Shown piece after piece: positions 8,182-17,661 of a stretch of DNA of 64,000 nt. A program made the translations under genes and the position numbers. Source of the DNA: Aequorivita lipolytica (GTDB taxonomy: Bacteria; Bacteroidota; Bacteroidia; Flavobacteriales; Flavobacteriaceae); assembly GCF_007997135.1 (NCBI RefSeq), contig NZ_VORU01000013.1:1-64000 (forward strand). The letters run 5' to 3'. Each line of letters starts with the position of its first letter. The stretch's first letter is position 1. The notes beneath the pieces were generated by a model. That model was given only the letters and a program-made list of their open reading frames with translations, was not told the DNA's origin and ran no database searches.

Positions 8182-11100
8182 ACAAACAAAAATCCCCCAA
8201 ATTGAACACTAAATTAAAAATACTCCACCTTGAAGATTCGCCTACTGATGCTGAATTAGTAGAAAGTGAATTGAAAAAAGGAAATATTCAATTTGAGAAA
8301 TTGGTTGTTGGCACTAAAACAGCCTTTGAAAAGGCACTCAAAGAATTTGCTCCAGACATCATTTTAGCAGACCATACCCTTACTTCCTTTGATTCATTTG
8401 AAGCAATAAGGATATTGAAACTACAAGATTTAAAAATTCCTTTCATACTGGTTACAGCAACTGTATCAGATGAATATGCTGTGGAAGTAATGAAAGCTGG
8501 GGCTGATGATTATATCCCCAAAGACCGCTTGCATCGCTTGCCTCAGGCGGTACTGAATGCAATTGAGAAATTTAGCTGTGAAAAAGAACGTAAGCGCACT
8601 ATTTATGACCATGCGCATCTTGCTGCTATCGTTAATGCTTCTAATTATGGCATTATTAGCAAAACATTGGATGGAATAATTAGTAGTTGGAACATTGGCG
8701 CAGAAAAGCTTTTTGGTTATTCAGCAGCAGAAACCATTGGCAAAAACATCTCCATAATTATTCCACCTGACTGTTTGCAGGAAGAATCGGAATTTATGGA
8801 AAGCATAAAAAGAGATGAATCTATACAGCAGTTTGAAACCGTAAGGCTTACAAAAAATGGAATAAGAGTAGATGTTTCGCTCACGATCTCCCCGCTTAAA
8901 GACAATAACGGAAAAGTTATTGGAGCAGTTAAGATAGTCCATGATATTACTGAAAGAAAAAAGGCAGAACAAATCTTATATGACAGCGAGGAGAAATATC
9001 ATTCACTTTTTGACAACAGTTTGGATGCCATACTCCTTACAGTAACTGATGGAAAAATACTTGCGGCAAATCCTGCTGCCTGTACTATGTTTGGCATGAG
9101 TGAGAAAGAAATTTGCGAAGCAGGTAGATTTGGATTAGTGGATAACACAGACCCTCGGGTGGCTGCAGCTCTTGAAGAACGCCAGCGTACAGGTAAGGCA
9201 AAAGCTGAACTTACACTAATTCGTGGAAATGGGGAGAGATTTCAAGGTGAGCTTACTTCCGTAGTTTATAAAAATGCTAATGGCGAACAACGAACTTCAA
9301 TGATCGTTCGGGATATAAGTGAAAGAAAACTTGCAGACCAACTTTTAAAAGAAAGTGAACAATTTAACAAGGGCGTTCTTTCTTCCCTCGCTGCGCAGAT
9401 AGCTGTTATTAATGAAGATGGAAATATTATATCCGTCAACAAAGCTTGGGATGATTTTGCAGAAGAAAATGGAGAAACAAGGCTATCACGTGTTTCTACA
9501 GGTAGCAATTACTTTGATGTTTGTAAACGATCCATAGAAAATGGAGATAGTGATGCAGCAGAAGCATTAGCCGGTATTCAATCTGTTTTAAAAAAGGAAG
9601 AGGAAAAGTTCGAAATGGAATATCCCTGTCATTCTCCTAAGCAGCAGCTATGGTTTCTACTTAGCGTCAAAAATTTTGGAAGCGATGCACATAAGGTTGT
9701 TATCTCACATCAAGATATTACTGAAAGAAAGATCGCCGAAAATAAGCTCAATAATACTTCGGCTGAGTTGCAAAAAACACTCTCTGAACTTCATAAAATA
9801 CTAGATTCCTCATTAGATGTTATTTGTACGATAAATGCTGATGGCGAGTTTGTAAATGTCAGCGCTGCATCACAGCAAGTTTGGGGTTACACACCTGAGG
9901 AGCTTATCGGCAGCAAATTTATGAACCTTGTGTATCGTGAAGATGCTGATATTACCACCAAGGCGGCTGAAAAAATAGCTAGGGGAATCCAGATGCCACT
10001 CTTTGAAAACAGATATGTGCACAAAAACGGAAAAGCGGTTCCAATACTATGGTCCGTCAACTGGGATGAAAAGCTCCAATTAATGTTTTGCATAGCAAAG
10101 GATGTCACGGAGAAGAAAAATCTGGAGAAAGCCATAGAAAGTGAGCGGGATCAGTTTTACGATATGTTTTTAAAAGCACCATCGGCAATTGGTATGTTAA
10201 AGGGTGCTAATCATGTTTTTGAAATGGCAAATCCCCTCTATTTGAAATTGATAGGCAAAAAAGATATCGTAGGCAAGACAGTGGCCGAAGTGCTTCCGGA
10301 AGTCATTGAACAAGGGTTCGTTAGCATGTTAGATCAGGTGTACCAAACTGGCGAATCATATACCGGTACAGAAATGTTGGTCAAGGTAAATACAGAAAAA
10401 AACGGTGAAATGACAGATTTCTATATAGACTTCGTCTACCAGGCCTATAGAAACGGCAAAGGAGATATAGAAGGCGTTTTCTTTTTTATAAATGACGTTA
10501 CTGAACAAATAATATCCCAGAAAGAAATAGAAAAAAGCGAGAAGCAATACCGCCAAATTGTAGAAACGGCAAACGAGGGAATTTGGCAAATCGATGAAAA
10601 ATGCAGGACAACTTTTGTAAATAAAAAGATGTGCGAGATACTTGAATACACTGAGGAAGAAATGATGGGGAAAGAGAATTATTATTTCATGGATGAAGGT
10701 GGAAAGGAAAAAGCCTTAACTGCATTGAAGAGAAGAAAGAAAGGAATAGCTGAAAATCTTGAATATAGTTTTATCTCTAAAAACAGAAAAATAGTTCTCA
10801 CTAAGGTATCTGCCAATCCTTTTTTTGATGATCTGGGAAATTTTAAAGGGTCATTGGGAATGGTTTCAGATATTACCGAGAAAAAGCACCTAGAAGACCT
10901 TTTAGAAAAATCTAACAAGCTTGCAGCAGTTGGTAGCTGGGAAATTGATGTGGTAACGGAAAGTGTTTATTGGTCAGACATTACAAAGGAAATACGTGAA
11001 GTTGATAAAGATTATGTTCCGCAGTTAGGTGAGGGCATAAGTTATTTTAAGGAAGGTACTCATAGAGATACCATTGAGCAAAAAGTAAAGGACTGTATAA

Positions 11101-13142
11101 AACATGGCACACCTTGGGATGAAGAATTGCAGATAATCACTTTTAAAGGAAACGAGAAATGGGTACGTACAATAGGCGAAGGAGATTTTTTAAACGAGAA
11201 ATGTATAAAGATACATGGAAGTTTCCAAGACATTACGGATCGCAAAAATGCTGAGATAAAAATTAGGGAAAGCGAGTTCCAATACCGGCAGATTGTAGAA
11301 ACTGCACAGGAGGGAATATGGATGTTAGATGAAAACAGTGAAACCACTTTTGTGAATCAGAAAATGTGTGAAATCATTGGGTATTCATTTGATGAAATGA
11401 TGGGCAAAACAAATTTCTTTTTTAAGGATGAAGCCGATTTACAGACTGCCATAGATGCTCTTAAAAAACGAAGACAAGGCATCAGTGAAACCTATAGAGC
11501 ATCATTCTTGAAAAAGGATGGAAGGCTTATCTGGACCCAAATAGCCTCCAATCCTATTTTTGATGCCAAAGAATTCAAAGGCTCGTTGTGGATGGTCTCG
11601 GATATTACGGAGAAACTGGTGGTAGATAAAATGCTTATGGAAAGTGAGCAGAAGTACCGTAAACTTGCTACCGAATTAGAGATAGAAAGAACACGTCTGG
11701 TTACAGCACAGTCAGTAGCCAAAGTAGGCAGTTGGGAAACAGATTTGCAAACGTGGCAAGTAAACTGGTCAGAAGAAATGTACCGTCTTTATGGAACGGA
11801 TCCTAATAATTTTGAACCATCCTATAAATCTATTCAAAGTTTCGTTCATCCTGAAGACAGGGAAATGATAGATAAAGCCTTTAAGGATTCACTAAACAAA
11901 AGCGGTTCTAGTTCAATAGAACACCGCATTATAACCTTGCAAGGCATCGAAAAATGGGTAGAAGAAAATTGGTCCGTTGCTAGGGATGAAAAGGGTTCGC
12001 CTATGGTTGCCATTGGTACTTGCCAGGATATTACGGAAAGTAAAAAAGCAGCAGTAAAAGTAATACGTAGCGAAACAAAGTTAAAAGTTGCGCAGCATAT
12101 TGCCCATGTGGGTAGTTATGAAGTAGATATGGTAACCAAGGAACAAAGTTGGTCTGATGAATTTTATAGAATTTTAGGAATAAAGGAAGATGTAATACCC
12201 TCTCGTGAAGCCTTCGTGTCATTTATTCACCCCGATGACAGGGCTATGGCTTTAAGCACTATGGAGGACGCTCTCTCCGCATATATAGATTCATCATTTC
12301 AGTTTCGTTTTATAAGAAAAAATGGTGAATCTGGATACGCATTATCCGAATGGAAATTTGAGTTTGACTCCCATCGCAACCCTCTTTTCATACACGGTAT
12401 TTTAAGAGATCTTACAAAAGAAAAAAAAGCAGAGAATGAACGCGCAAAAATGATGTCCGATATTGTTCAGCGCAATAGCGATCTGGAGCAGTTTTCATAT
12501 ATGGTATCACACAACCTTCGGGCACCAACTGCCAACATAATAGGTTTCGCAGAAATTTTAGAGGATGAAACACTCAAGCCGAAGGAGCAAAAAGAACTAC
12601 TGCAAGGACTTTCAGCATCCGTAACAGGGCTCGATACCATCATCAAAGATATCAACACCATCTTGCAGATTAATCGCGAAGTTCACGAGAAAAAGGAAAC
12701 TGTGATCTTTTCAAAACTTGTGAACGATATCATGCTGAGTATAGGTAATCTACTTTACAATCATAGCGTACACATCAAACGTGACTTTTCAGAAGTGGAC
12801 GAAATCTATTCACTCAAAGTTTATATATACAGCATCTTCTATAACCTTATTAGCAACAGCATTAAATACAGCAAACCAAACGTACCGCCACTCATCGAAA
12901 TAAAAAGTAAAAAAGAAAACGGAAAAATAATCCTTATATTTATAGATAATGGTTTGGGTATGGATATGACAACCAAAGAAGATAAAATTTTCGGGCTTTA
13001 TAATCGCTTCCATTCCCATGTTGAAGGAAAGGGCATGGGGCTATTTATGGTGAAAACTCAAGTAGAATTGCTCGGTGGAAAAATAGCTATTGCAAGCGAA
13101 CTCAATAAAGGAACAGAATTCACAATAGAATTTGAGATTTAA
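8151..13142 (+). CDS. Giant soluble hybrid histidine kinase: receiver plus about ten PAS domains
   Basis: A 1,663-residue cytoplasmic protein with no membrane segment. An N-terminal receiver domain (about 22-140) has the phospho-accepting Asp in IILADHTLTSFD and Lys in YIPKD. By counting the 'DITE(R/K)KKAE' linkers I find about ten PAS/PAC units between residues 150 and 1430, of several subtypes. The HisKA domain follows, with the phospho-accepting His in FSYMVSHNLRAP (about 1453). The ATPase domain has N box FYNLISNSIKYSK, DNGLGMD and GKGMGLFM. It presumably integrates several soluble signals and phosphorylates the response regulator 12 bases downstream. No ATG precedes the receiver domain; only TTG codons (first and tenth codons, and the 18th) are available, so the start is uncertain. 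PAS ligands cannot be read from sequence. Confidence 0.9.
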   Translation: MAASEPTSHLNKQKSPKLNTKLKILHLEDSPTDAELVESELKKGNIQFEKLVVGTKTAFEKALKEFAPDIILADHTLTSFDSFEAIRILKLQDLKIPFILVTATVSDEYAVEVMKAGADDYIPKDRLHRLPQAVLNAIEKFSCEKERKRTIYDHAHLAAIVNASNYGIISKTLDGIISSWNIGAEKLFGYSAAETIGKNISIIIPPDCLQEESEFMESIKRDESIQQFETVRLTKNGIRVDVSLTISPLKDNNGKVIGAVKIVHDITERKKAEQILYDSEEKYHSLFDNSLDAILLTVTDGKILAANPAACTMFGMSEKEICEAGRFGLVDNTDPRVAAALEERQRTGKAKAELTLIRGNGERFQGELTSVVYKNANGEQRTSMIVRDISERKLADQLLKESEQFNKGVLSSLAAQIAVINEDGNIISVNKAWDDFAEENGETRLSRVSTGSNYFDVCKRSIENGDSDAAEALAGIQSVLKKEEEKFEMEYPCHSPKQQLWFLLSVKNFGSDAHKVVISHQDITERKIAENKLNNTSAELQKTLSELHKILDSSLDVICTINADGEFVNVSAASQQVWGYTPEELIGSKFMNLVYREDADITTKAAEKIARGIQMPLFENRYVHKNGKAVPILWSVNWDEKLQLMFCIAKDVTEKKNLEKAIESERDQFYDMFLKAPSAIGMLKGANHVFEMANPLYLKLIGKKDIVGKTVAEVLPEVIEQGFVSMLDQVYQTGESYTGTEMLVKVNTEKNGEMTDFYIDFVYQAYRNGKGDIEGVFFFINDVTEQIISQKEIEKSEKQYRQIVETANEGIWQIDEKCRTTFVNKKMCEILEYTEEEMMGKENYYFMDEGGKEKALTALKRRKKGIAENLEYSFISKNRKIVLTKVSANPFFDDLGNFKGSLGMVSDITEKKHLEDLLEKSNKLAAVGSWEIDVVTESVYWSDITKEIREVDKDYVPQLGEGISYFKEGTHRDTIEQKVKDCIKHGTPWDEELQIITFKGNEKWVRTIGEGDFLNEKCIKIHGSFQDITDRKNAEIKIRESEFQYRQIVETAQEGIWMLDENSETTFVNQKMCEIIGYSFDEMMGKTNFFFKDEADLQTAIDALKKRRQGISETYRASFLKKDGRLIWTQIASNPIFDAKEFKGSLWMVSDITEKLVVDKMLMESEQKYRKLATELEIERTRLVTAQSVAKVGSWETDLQTWQVNWSEEMYRLYGTDPNNFEPSYKSIQSFVHPEDREMIDKAFKDSLNKSGSSSIEHRIITLQGIEKWVEENWSVARDEKGSPMVAIGTCQDITESKKAAVKVIRSETKLKVAQHIAHVGSYEVDMVTKEQSWSDEFYRILGIKEDVIPSREAFVSFIHPDDRAMALSTMEDALSAYIDSSFQFRFIRKNGESGYALSEWKFEFDSHRNPLFIHGILRDLTKEKKAENERAKMMSDIVQRNSDLEQFSYMVSHNLRAPTANIIGFAEILEDETLKPKEQKELLQGLSASVTGLDTIIKDINTILQINREVHEKKETVIFSKLVNDIMLSIGNLLYNHSVHIKRDFSEVDEIYSLKVYIYSIFYNLISNSIKYSKPNVPPLIEIKSKKENGKIILIFIDNGLGMDMTTKEDKIFGLYNRFHSHVEGKGMGLFMVKTQVELLGGKIAIASELNKGTEFTIEFEI

Positions 13143-13154
13143 ATCTGAAACAAA

Positions 13155-13553
13155 ATGGCACAAATAAAAAAACGGTTCCTTCTCGTTGACGATGACCCAC
13201 TAAATAATTCTCTCACTAAAATGATTTTAAAAAAGTCATTTGACTTAGTGCAAATTAACGCGTTTACTGTTCCCGAAGATGGATTGGAATTTATGAAATC
13301 TGAACCCTGCCATAGTCCTCCCGATGGAAAAACAATACTATTTCTCGATATTAATATGCCTTCAATATCAGGATGGGAATACCTCGAAAAGTTTGAGCTT
13401 TTTGATACCTCAATAAAAGAGCAGTACGATATTTACATACTGTCATCCTCCGTTGAACCAAAGGACATTAACCGTGCAAAAGAAAATCCCTTAGTTATTG
13501 ATTTTATAGAAAAGCCGCTAAAAAAAGCAACCCTTTTAAAAATATTTGGATAA
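13155..13553 (+). CDS. Single-domain response regulator
   Basis: A 132-residue receiver domain with no output domain. The acidic pocket DDD is at residues 12-14, the phospho-accepting Asp65 in ILFLDINMP, the switch serines in ILSSS (97-99) and the conserved Lys120 in IEKPL. All key residues are intact. Twelve bases separate it from the giant kinase, so it is almost certainly the phosphorylation target, acting as a diffusible signal carrier or as an intermediate in a phosphorelay, as in Rcp1-type systems. Confidence 0.9.
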   Translation: MAQIKKRFLLVDDDPLNNSLTKMILKKSFDLVQINAFTVPEDGLEFMKSEPCHSPPDGKTILFLDINMPSISGWEYLEKFELFDTSIKEQYDIYILSSSVEPKDINRAKENPLVIDFIEKPLKKATLLKIFG

Positions 13554-13923
13554 CAGAAAAAAAATTACTACTTCCTTTCCTTCCAAAATTAATATGTTCT
13601 TTACAAGCTTTGATGGGGAAATTTTGGTTGAAAAACTTAGCAATAATAGCGTCATAAATTGTTATGCAAGCTTCTGCAAATGTTGCGGTAAAAGCATTGT
13701 TAATCGGAACTTCGGTTGGTTCTGAATCATCACTACCTCTACGGCCTATTAATAGTATTTCAGTAAAAAGCGTCACTACATAATATTTTTTAAGAGCATT
13801 AGCACAAAAAGCTTTTAATTAAATGCGTTAAAAAATCTTCGGATTTCATTAGTTAAAAATTTAACAATATAATATCTTTACAACCTGATTCATAAGATTT
13901 TACAAACCTATACACTCTTTATT
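13554..13923. other. Intergenic region, possible gene remnant on the minus strand
   Basis: About 370 bases. A minus-strand frame beginning at a GTG near 13776 codes for up to 90 residues, including 'FTATFAEACITIYDAIIAKFF', which looks protein-like, but its end runs into the response regulator gene and it has no ATG. I cannot assign it to a family. It may be a small gene or a decayed one. The right end holds the promoter of the small membrane-protein gene. Confidence 0.3.
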
Positions 13924-14100
13924 ATGATCTGGACTATACTTTTTCTGTTTCTTACAGTAGTTGCCGCCGTCCTGGGTTTTTTAGGCTTGGGATTTGGCCC
14001 AATAGAACCCGCCAAAACAGCTTTCTACGTTTTGAGCGCTTGCCTGTTGCTTTCAATCTTTAGACAAATGCGGAGAAAGCGCAAAAGATATTATGAGTAA
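13924..14100 (+). CDS. Small membrane protein resembling the YtjA/DUF1328 family
   Basis: A 58-residue protein: MIWTILFLFLTVVAAVLGFLGLGFG forms a first membrane segment (about 2-25), a short loop GPIEPAKT follows, then a second segment (FYVLSACLLLSIF, about 33-46) and a basic tail RQMRRKRKRYYE. Two hydrophobic segments with a Gly-rich hinge and the 'AAVLGFLG' block match the DUF1328 (YtjA) pattern. It is short but followed by a strong terminator, which supports a real transcription unit. Function is unknown; relatives respond to stress in some bacteria. Confidence 0.7.
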   Translation: MIWTILFLFLTVVAAVLGFLGLGFGPIEPAKTAFYVLSACLLLSIFRQMRRKRKRYYE

Positions 14101-14124
14101 GATTTTACTTTAAGAAATAAAGCA

Positions 14125-14160
14125 AACCGCCTAAAAACATATTTTTAGGCGGTTATTTTA
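14125..14160 (+). terminator. Rho-independent terminator
   Basis: A 13-bp perfect stem (AACCGCCTAAAAA / TTTTTAGGCGGTT) with a four-base loop, followed by a T-rich tail. It ends the transcript of the small membrane-protein gene. Confidence 0.85.
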
Positions 14161-14294
14161 TTAAAACGATTCGTTTAAAATACTATAAAGCAATATGCTA
14201 CAAAAAAACTACATTCCAGTTAAACAAAATAAAGTATCTGTAGTAATGTGTTTCAAAGCAATGTAGTATTTTGGTCGAGCAAAACAACAACCTC

Positions 14295-15314
14295 ATGAAT
14301 TCCATTCAAGTTAACTCACTTCCACTTAAAGATGTGATTAGGGACATAGCAGAAGTTTTCGACATTCCCTATTCCGAAAACTGTGGCGAATATTTGCTCC
14401 AACTTCCTCCATCAGTAGGTGAAGGCAGCATCCGCGGTATCAACTTTGAAGGTGGCTTAGGACTCTTACAATACGATTGCCTATTTAATGAAGATCTGGA
14501 AATACATTTTGTTGTAAACAATGTTCACCCGCTGAAATTCCTCTATACCGTTAGCGGAATCCTTCATCATCGTTTTGAAAACGAGGACGACCTGCACGAA
14601 ATTAAGCAATACCAAAACGCTATTGTAGCCAGCAGTAAACAAAACGGCCACGTATTAAGATTTAAGGCAGGCGAAACAATAAAAGTGAACAGTCTCGAGA
14701 TTGATCGGGAGAAATTTCAGACAAAAATGGAGTGCGACATTAATAGCCTTGATGAAGAACTGGAACAGCTGTTTAAGGACATTACGGCCAGCGGGTCCTT
14801 TTATTACAATGGAAACTACAGCCTAAACATTTCTGGAATTTTGGACGAAATGACCGGCTTTGCTGCTGAAAATTTTATGCGCAAGCTCTTTTTAGAAGGC
14901 ATGGCTTATCAAATTTTAACGCATCAAATACTACAATACCAAGACGATAGAATGGATGAAGGCAGCAGAACCTTGCTACGTTCATCTGAACTGAAACAGA
15001 TTCACCACATCTCCAATTTAATAGAGAACAACATTTCGCAAATACCAACAGTGGAAAATCTGGCTAGGGAGGCGGGCCTCAACATTAACAAATTGCAGGA
15101 AGGTTTTAAAAAACTGTACGGTTCTACCGTGAACAACTACGTTCAAAAGAAGCGTCTAGATACAGCCTATAGCCTTTTAATCCAAACGGATTTGAGCATT
15201 TCAGAAATTGTAAATGCTATTGGGCTGAGCAGTAAGAGTTACTTTTCAAAAATTTTTAAGGAAAAGTATGATATCTCACCATCCCATTTTCGCAAAAAAC
15301 ACCAGAACAAATAA
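14295..15314 (+). CDS. AraC-family transcriptional regulator
   Basis: A 339-residue regulator. The C-terminal 100 residues hold the two AraC helix-turn-helix motifs: 'TVENLAREAGLNINKLQEGF' and 'SISEIVNAIGLSSKSYFSKIF', followed by the family ending 'YDISPSHFRKK'. The N-terminal 200 residues have no recognisable sensor motif and are presumably the signal-binding part. I start at the ATG rather than the TTG eight codons earlier. It is a single gene between two terminators, and its target is not apparent from the neighbours. Confidence 0.88.
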   Translation: MNSIQVNSLPLKDVIRDIAEVFDIPYSENCGEYLLQLPPSVGEGSIRGINFEGGLGLLQYDCLFNEDLEIHFVVNNVHPLKFLYTVSGILHHRFENEDDLHEIKQYQNAIVASSKQNGHVLRFKAGETIKVNSLEIDREKFQTKMECDINSLDEELEQLFKDITASGSFYYNGNYSLNISGILDEMTGFAAENFMRKLFLEGMAYQILTHQILQYQDDRMDEGSRTLLRSSELKQIHHISNLIENNISQIPTVENLAREAGLNINKLQEGFKKLYGSTVNNYVQKKRLDTAYSLLIQTDLSISEIVNAIGLSSKSYFSKIFKEKYDISPSHFRKKHQNK

Positions 15315-15318
15315 AAAA

Positions 15319-15352
15319 AACCCCGCTGAAAATATTTCAGACGGGGTTCTCT
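15319..15352 (+). terminator. Rho-independent terminator of the AraC-family gene
   Basis: An AACCCCG / CGGGGTT stem extended by CTGAAA / TTTCAG, then a TC-rich tail, immediately after the stop codon. The flanking A and T tracts could let it work in both directions. Confidence 0.75.
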
Positions 15353-15711
15353 TCTTCATAGCAATTCTTTGCGTTGCTAATTTAGCAAAAGGAATTATCC
15401 AAGATTAACTCAAAAGATTGAATCTTTAGCCCAAATACTTTTCATAAGCATCTCATAATCTTTTAAATAAGAAAAGCCTCCGCTTCGAGCTTAAAAAGGA
15501 ATTAGTAGTTGAAAAGACTGCGAGTATTCGACTGCAATGCTAATTTTCAAATTTTCACTATTATCCACACACTATTGTTTTAATTATCTAATTAGTGCTA
15601 AATCATTGAAAATTAACAAGGTGTATTAGCAAATATTGGTATAAACTTAGCTCATTAAGCACAATATTTAATATATTCGCTAATCCACTTTTTTTTATAT
15701 CCCCACAATAA
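15353..15711. other. Intergenic region with no supported gene
   Basis: About 360 bases of A+T-rich sequence. A single perfect DnaA-box-like TTATCCACA occurs near 15561. I see no open frame worth reporting and no RNA gene. Confidence 0.5.
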
Positions 15712-15747
15712 GAAACCCCTTTCTCATTGTGATGATTAAGGGGTTTC
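15712..15747 (-). terminator. Terminator-like hairpin after the small Gln/Asn-rich gene
   Basis: A 10-bp stem GAAACCCCTT / AAGGGGTTTC sits about 45 bases past the stop codon of the minus-strand small gene; a second small hairpin (GTACCC / GGGTAC) lies between. The T tract on the minus strand is weak, so termination is inferred mainly from the stem and position. Confidence 0.55.
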
Positions 15748-15790
15748 GCAGTACCCTAAATCTGGGTACCCATTTTTCTAATTCTAACGC

Positions 15791-15907
15791 CTATTCTTCT
15801 TCCTCTTCAGGATTGCGTTGGTTCTGTGGTTTGTTTTGAGGATTCCGTTGCTGATCTTGTTGTTGATTTTGAGGATTCCTTTGCTGGTTTTGATTTTCTG
15901 TACTCAT
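15791..15907 (-). CDS. Tiny Gln/Asn-rich low-complexity protein, function unknown
   Basis: A 38-residue reading frame starting MSTENQNQQRNPQNQQQ and ending in five glutamates. It is made of a repeated (Q/N)QRNPQN unit, three copies of the tripeptide RNP in all. No hydrophobic residues are present beyond the start, so it cannot fold as a globular domain. It has its own ATG, a stop and a downstream hairpin. The uniform repeat, kept open to an acidic tail, suggests a real gene, but proof would need transcript or peptide data. I recognise no family. Confidence 0.5.
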   Translation of the reverse strand: MSTENQNQQRNPQNQQQDQQRNPQNKPQNQRNPEEEEE

Positions 15908-16131
15908 AACATGTTTTGTTTAAATTAATAATTCATTTTTCTTTTCAGTATTAAAACTAATTTTTAAATAAGTCTTTTGCACTTAACAAAATCATAAACT
16001 TAAAGATTAGTACAATTATTTAACTATTCATTATCATAAAGTCACATCCCTTAGTAATTTCATAAAATAACTTGTAAAAAAGCTGCCGTTTATATAAACA
16101 AACCGTTTCCGTATAACTCGTTCGCGTTTCA

Positions 16132-16139
16132 TATCTTTG
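16132..16139 (+). promoter_or_regulatory. Putative -7 promoter element of purB
   Basis: TATCTTTG fits the Bacteroidetes -7 consensus TAnnTTTG and ends 19 bases before the purB start codon. The -33 element is not clear. Confidence 0.5.
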
Positions 16140-16158
16140 CACTTTTAAAATTTGAACC

Positions 16159-17502
16159 ATGTACACCAACGCTTTACAAGCCATTTCGCCTATAGACGGC
16201 AGATACGCATCAAAAACTTCAAGCCTAATTCCTTATTTTTCCGAGGAAGCACTTATACGTTACCGTGTGCAGGTGGAGATTGAATACTTCATAGCCCTTG
16301 TAGAGCTGGATCTGCCACAGCTAGCGGAATTTGATAGAAATCTTTTTTCAGATTTGCGCGATCTTTATCTTGAATTTACGGTGCAGGATGCAGTAAAAAT
16401 CAAAGAGACCGAAAAGGTTACCAATCACGATGTAAAGGCGGTTGAATATTTTATAAAAGAAAAATTTGAAGATTTAAATCTTCAGAAATACAAAGAGTTT
16501 ATCCACTTCGGTTTAACTTCACAGGATATAAATAATACTGCGATTCCGCTTTCGCTGAAAGATGCTATCAACAATGTCTATGTGCCGCTTTTAATGGAGG
16601 TGAAAAATAAATTAAAGCAACTTTCCGAAGATTGGGCACAAATAGCTATGCTAGCCAGAACACACGGCCAGCCTGCTTCGCCAACCCGTTTGGGAAAGGA
16701 AATTGACGTATTTGTGGTTCGTATTGAGGAGCAGTTTGACTTGATGAACAATATAAAAAGTGCTGCGAAATTTGGTGGCGCGACGGGAAATTTTAACGCG
16801 CATAAAGTGGCTTATCCCAATATAGATTGGAGAGCGTTCGGAAAACATTTTGTTCAGAATACTTTAGGGCTACACCACTCCTTCCCTACTACGCAGATTG
16901 AGCATTACGACCATATGGCTGCACTTTTTGACTGCTTAAAGAGGATCAATACTATTTTGATTGATTTAGACAGAGACATTTGGACTTATGTTTCGATGGA
17001 TTATTTCAAACAAAAAATTAAAAAAGGTGAAGTAGGCTCCAGCGCCATGCCGCACAAAGTGAACCCAATAGATTTTGAAAACAGTGAAGGAAATCTGGGC
17101 GTTGCAAACGCACTTTTTGAACACTTTTCGGCAAAACTACCAATCAGTAGATTGCAAAGAGACCTTACAGACAGCACGGTTTTACGAAACATTGGGGTTC
17201 CCATTGGGCATACACTTATCGCTTTTTCTTCAACATTGAAAGGCTTGAATAAATTGGTGCTGAACGAATCAAAATTTGCTGAAGATCTTGAAAACAATTG
17301 GGCCGTTGTAGCGGAAGCAATCCAAACTATTCTTCGCAGAGAGGGTTATCCAAATCCTTATGAGGCATTGAAGGGATTAACACGAACTAATGAACGTATT
17401 AATCAAACTTCAATTGCCAACTTTATAGAAACCTTGGAAATACCGGAAAGTGTAAAACAGGAAATGCGAAACATCACGCCTGGAAACTATACTGGGATTT
17501 AA
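16159..17502 (+). CDS. purB: Adenylosuccinate lyase
   Basis: A 447-residue enzyme of the fumarase/aspartase superfamily. It splits fumarate from SAICAR and from adenylosuccinate, so it acts twice in purine synthesis. The N-terminal block 'ISPIDGRYASKT' and the superfamily signature GSSAMPHKVNPIDFEN (about residues 294-309), with its mobile catalytic-serine loop, are intact, as is TSQDINNTA (about 122-130). Length and start are as expected for the PurB type with the SPIDGRY start. It is a single gene; the downstream region holds an inverted repeat and then a terminator of the converging operon. Confidence 0.95.
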   Translation: MYTNALQAISPIDGRYASKTSSLIPYFSEEALIRYRVQVEIEYFIALVELDLPQLAEFDRNLFSDLRDLYLEFTVQDAVKIKETEKVTNHDVKAVEYFIKEKFEDLNLQKYKEFIHFGLTSQDINNTAIPLSLKDAINNVYVPLLMEVKNKLKQLSEDWAQIAMLARTHGQPASPTRLGKEIDVFVVRIEEQFDLMNNIKSAAKFGGATGNFNAHKVAYPNIDWRAFGKHFVQNTLGLHHSFPTTQIEHYDHMAALFDCLKRINTILIDLDRDIWTYVSMDYFKQKIKKGEVGSSAMPHKVNPIDFENSEGNLGVANALFEHFSAKLPISRLQRDLTDSTVLRNIGVPIGHTLIAFSSTLKGLNKLVLNESKFAEDLENNWAVVAEAIQTILRREGYPNPYEALKGLTRTNERINQTSIANFIETLEIPESVKQEMRNITPGNYTGI

Positions 17503-17524
17503 ACTACGGTTCTAAAAAAATACA

Positions 17525-17573
17525 ACCACGAATTCACGAATATTTTTAAATAAATTTATTCGTGTATCGTGGT
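17525..17573. repeat. Intergenic imperfect palindrome, copy 1 of 3
   Basis: Two arms, ACCACGAATTCACGAATA and TATTCGTGTATCGTGGT, can pair as a hairpin with a 15-base A+T spacer. The same arm sequence occurs twice more in the window between genes. Confidence 0.7.
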
Positions 17574-17604
17574 CAATATCCGCATCCCTTCAAATACAGC
17601 ATTA

Positions 17605-17642
17605 AAAAAAGGCTTCAACCACAATTTGGAAGAAGCCCTTTT
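17605..17642 (-). terminator. Rho-independent terminator of the sigma-factor/DUF4252 operon
   Basis: A GGCTTC / GAAGCC stem, extended by flanking A/T pairs, is followed by seven T residues on the minus strand. It lies 20 bases after the last gene of the operon and could also act on purB. Confidence 0.7.
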
Positions 17643-17661
17643 CAACTATTAATCAACTAAA

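Noticed and set aside
13504-13776. Minus-strand 90-codon frame as a gene
   Set aside because: GTG start directly after a stop codon, end overlapping the response regulator gene, no family recognised; noted only as a possible remnant.
15561-15569. Perfect DnaA box TTATCCACA
   Set aside because: Only one copy, no cluster of boxes, and no dnaA or other origin-linked gene nearby; rpmH here stands next to carB, so it does not mark an origin.
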